DNA of 64,000 nucleotides from Cristatella mucedo (Eukaryota; Bryozoa; Phylactolaemata; Cristatellidae): NCBI GenBank assembly GCA_009760855.2, contig WPIO01000300.1, positions 1 to 64,000 of the forward strand, read 5' to 3'. Shown piece by piece: positions 57,691 to 64,000 of this stretch (position 1 is its first letter; each line of letters starts with the position of its first letter). The notes under the pieces were generated by a model. It saw only the letters and a program-made list of their open reading frames with translations, ran no database searches and was not told where the DNA came from. The position numbers and the translations under genes were made by a program.

Positions 57691-59571
57691 TGCCAGCATA
57701 AAAAGGTGTCAAATCAGACCCGTTATAGCTCCATTGTCCCGACTAAAGGCATCCCCTTGGAATCCTCCCTCAATGTGTTACAAACTCATTTAATCAGCGA
57801 CGTTGTTTCTGAAAATATTCTTCATTTTCTCGACCCATCTGAAACTTGGTTAAAATCTATAAACTGTCAGGCAATTAAAGGCTCACCTCAACGGTTTTCT
57901 CAGTCTTTGACAACCCTAGATCAATTAGAACTAGAAGTAGAGTTGCTGCTATCGTAAGCTCGAGGTTCAACAATTGGCCACTTGAAGTACTCTCGCAGCA
58001 GTCTTTTGAATTGCCTATCTTGGTGTCATCCAAAAACCTTACCAATTGTGACAGTAGTCGCACTCCCACTGTGTACCAAATCCTTTATCTTAGGTTTCTC
58101 TGATCTTATTTGGATTATGTGTCCAATAAATCGATCAGTCCTCATTATGTTTAATTTCAATGTTCACTTTGGTCACTAATCTGGCACCTTTGGCAGCGAA
58201 TTTCGCGAATTGACTAACTCGTCTCTTGTGGCTCATATGCATGGCCCTACTCAAATCAAGGGTGACACTTTCGACCAGATTGTGACATGAATCCAAACTT
58301 AGCCATCACCAATTATTACTAAATCCTGCTTATCTGACCACATGTGGACCCTATTCAATATATAGGGCTGGGTAGCTTTATCCTCCTCTGAAACAGCTGT
58401 GAATCACGAAACCTCAAAACCATTGACATCGATGCTGTCCGTGTGAGAATATCTGTTTCGCCTCATCTCCTCAGTCGCTCACCTAAACTATCACCGTCGG
58501 AAAATAACTACAAATCGACACTAGCTAACTCACACATGACGAGTTAGCTCTTCAGACTAAGCCCACTGTCCACCCGCGCCTAGACGGCCTTCGGTTTACC
58601 ACAGACACTAAACTAGCGAGGTCTACTAAGCCGAATGTTGAAAAAGCAAGTACAATATCAGTACTGACTGTCCCTCGACAGGCTTACGAAGACTGCCATA
58701 GGTCGTACTAATCAATGCTATCAAAGGCTAAGTCAATAATCTATAAAAACATTGTGTAATCACAGATGCACAATCCACGACGATCAACCATCATCTCAAC
58801 CGCTCCTAAATTCTCTCCTTTCCTGATAATAATTGTCATGATCTAGCCAAACGAGTATTTGTACTAAGGATAGACCAGATAAGGTAATCTATCCCATCGA
58901 GGACATCATCCAACCCAGAATACTGTCCCCCGATTCCCGGCTGTACCTCACCGTGTTTATTTAAGCAGGTCACTAGACATCTTGTCCTTCAGTTCATATC
59001 CTAATCAAAGAAGGCAGCAAGCTCTTTGGACCTATGCCCACTGTCCTGCTCCTTCATTCCACTAATCTGCTGCTGGAATTATTACGTAACGTCAACATTA
59101 TGTTACTAGACTTAGGTCATGATCCAGCACCTTCTAAAGAAGCTGTAGTTAATCCACTTCTCAAGAAAGCGACACTAGACCAAGAGAACTTGAGCAACTA
59201 CCGCCTCTCCCAATTATCGTTCCTATTAAAGACACTGGAACGGGTCGGGCGGAGCAGCTTAACTCATACATTTAAAATTCAAACCTTGCTAGTAAGTTAA
59301 AGTGTGACTTTTGGGCTAATCACAAGACAGAATCGGCATTTGCTTATAGGGGAAATGACCTACTTAAGAATGCAGACTTAGGTAGAGTATCTCAGCTTGT
59401 TTTCCTCAGTCCTTCGGCAGCTCTCTATACTATCAACCACCAAGCTCTTTTGGGCGCCTATCGTTTCGCTTGGGCATCACCAGAACTACTGTACAATGTT
59501 TCAGGTCTATTCTCAGTAGGACAACCCCGAGTGCTGAAGTGAATGGACGAAGATTATCCAGGGTACCTCTA

Positions 59572-62347
59572 CCTGTCTAAACTTGTTTATTGAGGAGTTT
59601 TAAGGGTTCCTAGCTAAAATATTTGTGCATGACCGGCCGTTACTAATGGCAAGAAACTTCAATAGTCACGTTGAAAATCCTAGAAACAGCTAGGTCCACT
59701 AATTGTATGACTGTCTAGTGAATTTTGGTGTGACCCAACACGTTAATCATAGAACCCACGTCGGTGGCCGCATTCTAGACCTCGTGATCACTAATGGTGT
59801 CCTCCCCAGGGACCTTGGGGAGTGCCCACTGACCCTCTCAGATCACTGTTCGGTCTCGTTTATTGTTCCTGCCCCCTCCTATGTACAGAGCAACGTCAAA
59901 TTGGCCAAATGACGTAACTTACAAAGCATTGACATGGACAAGTTTTTTAAATTGATTCGTTTTGCCGGTCTTTTTGGTCTCAATTCAGACGCGACCTGTA
60001 GCCTCCACACCCTCACTGATGTGAGGAACGTGACACTCAGGAGTGCTCTTGACGAGCATTCTCCAGTTCATTCTATCCGTGTTCAAAGTCGTGTAGATTC
60101 CTCTTGATTTACAAAAAAATTCCTAAAGACGTGTCGAGTTAGGCTCAAGCTTGAACGTTTTTCCCAGAATTCCGGGTGTGATGCAGATCTAGTCAAACTC
60201 TAAGACTTCTTTCGAGTTTACGCCCTAAAGATTTTAAAAACCAGGGCTTCTTTATTCATTTGAAATCTGAATTCCTGCCAGTCAGAAACTAAAGAGATTT
60301 ATAGGACAGTAAACCTTATACTGGCTAAACCTGTGAGTCTGACATCCCAGATATCAAGGGCTTAGCCGAAAAGTTTTCAGACTTCTATACTGAAACAAAT
60401 GTGCACATTAATGCCTCTATTAAGTACCCTCCAACTAAAGCAATCGCAGTTCCACAACCTTTGACCTTCCTTAAAATGTTCTCCGATGTTTCAGCATGCG
60501 ATGTGGCTACCTTAATAAGGTCTGGCAAATAGAGTTTGTCTCCTGGAGACCCTTACCATCATCTTTGCGGTCTTCACTGGCAGACTAACTTAGCCCTGCC
60601 ATAACCAAAATTGTTAATGCTTTTTAGGAAAAGAAGTCGTCCTCAAGTCCTTTAAATCGGTAATCGTCAATCCCTTTCTTAAAAAGCCTGCATTAGACAC
60701 ATAGGTCTTTGCAAACTATCGCCCAGTTTGTCTTCTTCCTTTCTAATCAAAGATTCTGTAAATAATTGTTGCTAAACAGCTGGTTTAACGTTTTGAAAAT
60801 AGAAAAAATTCAGAAACATTTAAATCAAGATTGAAGAGGCAGCAATCCACTGAAATTGCTATTCTCCAACAATCACATTCTTCGTGGCAACGACGACTGG
60901 AATGTCACTGCCTTAGCTCTGCTAGATCTGTCTGCTGCCTTCGACATCATTGATCACGAGGTTCTGCTTGAACGATTGAGAAAAACGTCCGGTCAGGCAG
61001 GCGAAGCAATGGCTTGGCTTAAATCGTACTTTTCTGATCGCGTTCAATCCGTGTTGTGTGAGGGTCAGGTCTCACACACGAGAAGGGTCACCTGTGGAGT
61101 TCCTCAAGGAGCTGTACTCAGTCCCTTGATGTTTTTCATTTTTTATACAATCAGTTGGAAAATTTGCTACGGCCCTTGAAAGAGGATTTTACTTACATGC
61201 TGAAGATACTTGGTTGTATTTTTTATTCAAATCATCGGAATCTGCTGAGGCAACTGAAAAACTAAATTTTTGCCTTGTCGATATTTGATCCTGGATGTCG
61301 GAAAACATCTTGAAATTAAATGATGATGGAACCTAACTGTTGATCATAGGAATAAGTGACGCTATTGTGCTACCATCACCGCGTGCCCAAAATTTAGGTG
61401 TCGTTGTCGACTGCTGCCTCAATTTTAAATCCATCGTTCAGAGCACTGCTCCTAAAGCTAGCCATAACTTCTGTTCCCTATTCAAGATTAGAAGCTGTCT
61501 CCCGCGGTCACTTCTAAAATAATTAACTAGGGCCTTAGTTCTGTCTCGGCTTGATTATTGTGATTTCCTTTTGGCTGGTTTAGCAAAGAAAGCAGCTAGG
61601 CCACTGCAGCAAACTAATAATATGGCTGCAAGGCTAGTCTTCAATCTCAGCGGTGTGACCATGTGTCCCTTTGCTAAAAGAGCTAGGGTGGTTGCCGGTT
61701 GAGCAACGGATACAGAGCAAAGTTCTTATGCTGACCCGAAAGGCCCGTCACGGCTCGGCTTCTTCTTACCTAGCTGAATTGCTGCATCAGTTCCAACCTG
61801 TTCGAACTCACAGGTCTTGTGTGGACAATAAATAAGCTGTTCCATCACTTCGCTTAAAGACCGTTGGTTACAGCAGCTTTACCTCTGCAAGTCCTAGTCT
61901 GTGAAACTCGCTTCCACAATTTTTATGAAACGACATCAACTCTCCTACTGTTGACAATGGCTCAGTCCAGGCTGCTATTTCCATGCTGCTCACTACCTCA
62001 ACCGCTCTCCTGACTGTGCTATGCTTCCCACTTTATCTTTGTTGCGTGAGACGAAGTCTGTTGGCTACTGAATGCGTACCGAAAGTTGCTTAGGCTGTGT
62101 GTGCTCTTTACAAATCTCTCCTGCTTAACACCCACACGGTCTTTTTGACTTTTTGGAGTTACAAAAAAAGATCCATAACATGACATTACACAACACGACG
62201 TTACATGACATTACATGACATTATATGGCATTACATGGAATTACAGGGCATTACATGACATTAAATGACATCACTCGAGATTAAATGACATTACACGCCA
62301 TTACGTGACATCGCATGACATTGCTTGACATTGCATGACATTACACT
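59572..62347 (+). mobile_element. LINE-A, decayed copy nested in LINE-B
   Basis: It starts inside the endonuclease ('CTGTCTAAACTTGTTTAT', equivalent to 12438) and runs collinear with 12438-15100 through the RT core (frame 60856-61179: 'LDLSAAFDIIDH', 'PQGAVLSPLMF') to the 3' UTR. It ends in a degenerate TTACATGACA tail (62176-62347). Frames are broken throughout. The RT Asp-Asp motif region (about 61197) is mutated. Confidence 0.9.
62176..62347 (+). repeat. LINE-A tail, degenerate (TTACATGACA)n
   Basis: Pentamers TTACA and TGACA alternate with many variants over ~170 bp. It is the counterpart of the pure array at 11556-11720. Confidence 0.9.
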
Positions 62348-62414
62348 AGCTTAGGGCTCCGTGCTAGGACCCGATGTTTTACAGGTTATTGCTCTTCGTC
62401 TTGCTGATGTGATT

Positions 62415-64000
62415 TCCTAGGTAAGGGCTGTCCAACGTATGGCCTGCGGGCCGTAACCCGGCCCGCCAAGGTCTTCTATGCGGCCCGCAACGTTATCCCA
62501 AAAACATTTGTCACTCCACGTTTTTCTTTAATTTTTTTATCATTTCAAACGGCGATATACGGCGCTGTGACGTACTTCAAGCGCGCGTGAAGCATGGAGG
62601 TGTCCCAATGGCTATTTTCGCGTAAAGGTAGAACAAACGATTTATTTTGCTAGCCTTCGTGCTGACATTTTTGCGTGAAGGGGTAATATATTTGTGCTAC
62701 AGCGGTGCCATTACGATCACATTTATATCGCTCCCGCAAGCCGAATTAGCAGTTTCACGTTGTGATTAGAAAAAAGAGCCGTTTCTCAGCTGCTGCTGCA
62801 CGAACTGGAATCAGTCGGGTAGGTTTTTCAAGAACGCGTATTGCTCAACTTACTTACTAATACTAAGATGTTGCTGTAAAAAAATATAAATTAATCAATT
62901 CGTAACTGATCTGTTTTTTTATTTCACAGAGAAAAATGGCCGCGAATGTGAATACCAGCAAAAAAACAAAAAATTGAGGCGGAAGGAAGACTTTGCCAAG
63001 CATCTTGGACTGTAGACTATTTGGAATGGAACGCTTCGGTAGGATAATGTGCCTAATATTCCAAGAAACAAATGCCGTTGCAAAGGAGGACAATGTTAAG
63101 CGACATTTAAAAAAAGCATGGTGACAGGTACAACAGCCTGACTGGTCAACATTGAATTAATCGCGTGAACTCGTTGATACAGAGCGTCATCGGACAGCAG
63201 TCATTGTTTACAGCAGTCAGCAACAAGTCTGAGGCTTCAAACAAAGTAAGTTTTTAAATAGCTGAAGCTATAGCTAAGCGGGGAAAGCATTTTCCGATCA
63301 TGAATTTGTCATGGAATGCCTCAGGCTGTTTACTAGTGTAGTCTGTCCAGAAAAGAAGTCAGAAGTAGAGAAAGTCGGTCTTTCTCATCAAACGGTTTCG
63401 AGAAGAGTTGACGAGCTCGCATCAAACATAGAAGAAATTCTGACTAAAAGACTTTCTGAATGCGAGTTTTATTCTCTTGCTCTCGATGAAAGCACGGCCA
63501 ATTGCGATACGGCTCAACTGTCGGTGCTTGTACGCGGAGTAACAGGAAAGTTTGTTATTATCGAAGAACTGTTGGATATATGTTCAATGAAAGGCACTAC
63601 AACGGGGAGGGATATTTAGGATCTGGTCATTAGGACCGTCACAGAATTTAATCTTCCGGAAACTAAATTGTATGGTTAAACCACAGATGGAGCTGCTTCA
63701 ATGATAGGTAGATGCAATGGATTTGTATATTTAATGGTTAAATTAGTACCTCACAAAATTGTCAGTCATCGTTGCATCATCCATCCAGAACAGCTATGTG
63801 CAACGGTCTTGAGCATGCAAAATGTAATTAACAATGTAGTTTCAACAGTCAATGTGATAAGGTCTCGTAAACTAAATCACAGAAAATTTGAGGCTTTCCT
63901 CAAAGAGTTGGCATCAGATCGTTGTCAATATGATGTTATTTATTTTTGCCAAGTCCGTTGGCTAAGTAGGGCAAACACCTTAGCCAGGTTTTGGTTAGTT
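62415..64000 (+). mobile_element. hAT transposon, GTF2IRD2/Charlie-like, runs off the window
   Basis: The terminal sequence AAGGGCTGTCCAACG starts at 62423 after the target octamer TCCTAGGT (62415-62422). GC-rich 'GCGGGCC...GGCCCGC' subterminal sequence follows. The transposase region starts near 62937. The right end is outside the window. Confidence 0.82.
62937..64000 (+). pseudogene. hAT transposase (GTF2IRD2-like), frameshifted, partial
   Basis: The longest open piece is 63311-63619, starting 'MECLRLFTSVVCPEKKSEVE' and containing 'FYSLALDES' (first acidic catalytic residue). After a stop at 63617 the same protein continues with 'TTDGAASMIG' (second Asp), 'CIIHPEQLC', 'VNVIRSRKLNHRKFEAFL' and 'VRWLSRANTLARF', the order typical of GTF2IRD2-type hAT transposases. 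Upstream (62937-63300) the N-terminal part, normally with a BED zinc finger, is scattered over frames. Stops and frameshifts make it inactive. The C-terminal dimerisation region is beyond the window. Confidence 0.85.

Larger units (their letters stand above)
48868..58815 (+). repeat. segmental duplication, copy B
   Basis: This is the direct repeat of 1228-11545 (see that entry for anchors). It keeps 55898-56041, holding the peptide-gene TATA box and start codon. It has an R1 repeat module (52508-53737) where copy A has a LINE-B/hAT module. The LINE-B at its right end continues past the point where copy A is cut. Confidence 0.9.
57700..62422 (+). mobile_element. LINE-B relic, interrupted by LINE-A (59572-62346) and cut by hAT
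   Basis: The endonuclease start (frame 57706-57957, 'ETWLKSINCQAIKGS'), linker and RT parts (frame 59034-59300, 'KKATLDQENLSNYRLSQLSF') run to 59571. The next part of the RT ('GGGCTCCGTGCTAGG', then 'CTTGCTGATGTGATT') resumes at about 62346 after the LINE-A tail and stops at 62422, where a hAT end begins. Many frameshifts are present. Confidence 0.82.

Noticed and set aside
57330-58000. Twin-primed LINE-B
   Set aside because: The inverted piece comes from further downstream in the element than the start of the sense piece, which the twin-priming model does not give; two insertions are more likely.
1-64000. CRISPR arrays, operons, rRNA genes
   Set aside because: None found. The tandem arrays here are microsatellites, LINE tails or satellite-like repeats, and the sequence is eukaryotic.

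Overview
This is a transposon-rich, gene-poor stretch of an animal (metazoan) genome. It has no bacterial-style operons, and almost every recognisable protein match is to decayed L2/CR1-type non-LTR retrotransposons (LINEs), a tRNA-derived SINE or a hAT DNA transposon. Two LINE families dominate. I call them LINE-A (pentanucleotide TACAT/TGACA-type 3' tail) and LINE-B (ATT-type 3' tail preceded by a conserved stem-loop). The species cannot be named from the sequence. A secreted precursor with a signal peptide, an acidic propeptide ending in Lys-Arg and a six-cysteine mature peptide is the kind of gene seen in cnidarians such as anthozoans, but that is inference.

The main result is a two-exon, minus-strand gene for a small secreted cysteine-rich peptide, present twice: 8325-8783 and 55443-55901. 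Each copy has a signal-peptide exon, a 213-bp intron with good splice sites, and a second exon with a C-C-C-C-CC framework like that of beta-defensin-type or venom-type peptides. The first ~90 coding bases are identical between copies, while the mature-peptide exon differs mostly at amino-acid-changing positions. The downstream copy keeps a TATA box and a strong start context. The upstream copy has lost that 144-bp promoter/start segment but gained another in-frame ATG.

The two genes lie in two direct copies of a ~10-kb segmental duplication (about 1228-11545 and 48868-58815). Both copies carry the same nested LINE relics, so the duplication is younger than those insertions. The copies differ by one replaced module (4853-6617 versus 52508-53737) and by the 144-bp promoter block.

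Layout: 1-1.25 kb LINE-A 5' relic; 1.2-11.5 kb duplication copy A; 11.55-15.1 kb a twin-primed LINE-A fragment followed by a nearly full-length but broken LINE-A; 15.1-22.9 kb mostly unassignable with small LINE-B and SINE relics; 22.9-26.3 kb the best LINE-B copy, with one frameshift; 26.6-33.1 kb LINE-B, LINE-A and SINE relics plus a degenerate telomere-like array; 33.4-35.3 kb a GC-richer repeat; 36.5-38.2 kb a LINE-B interrupted by another LINE-B; 38.9-40.6 kb a pair of ~490-bp direct repeats; 40.6-41.4 kb LINE-A relic; 42.4 kb purine microsatellite; 45.3 and 47.1-48.5 kb LINE-B relics; 48.9-58.8 kb duplication copy B; 57.7-64 kb a LINE-B interrupted by a LINE-A and then by a hAT transposon with a decayed GTF2IRD2-like transposase that runs off the window.
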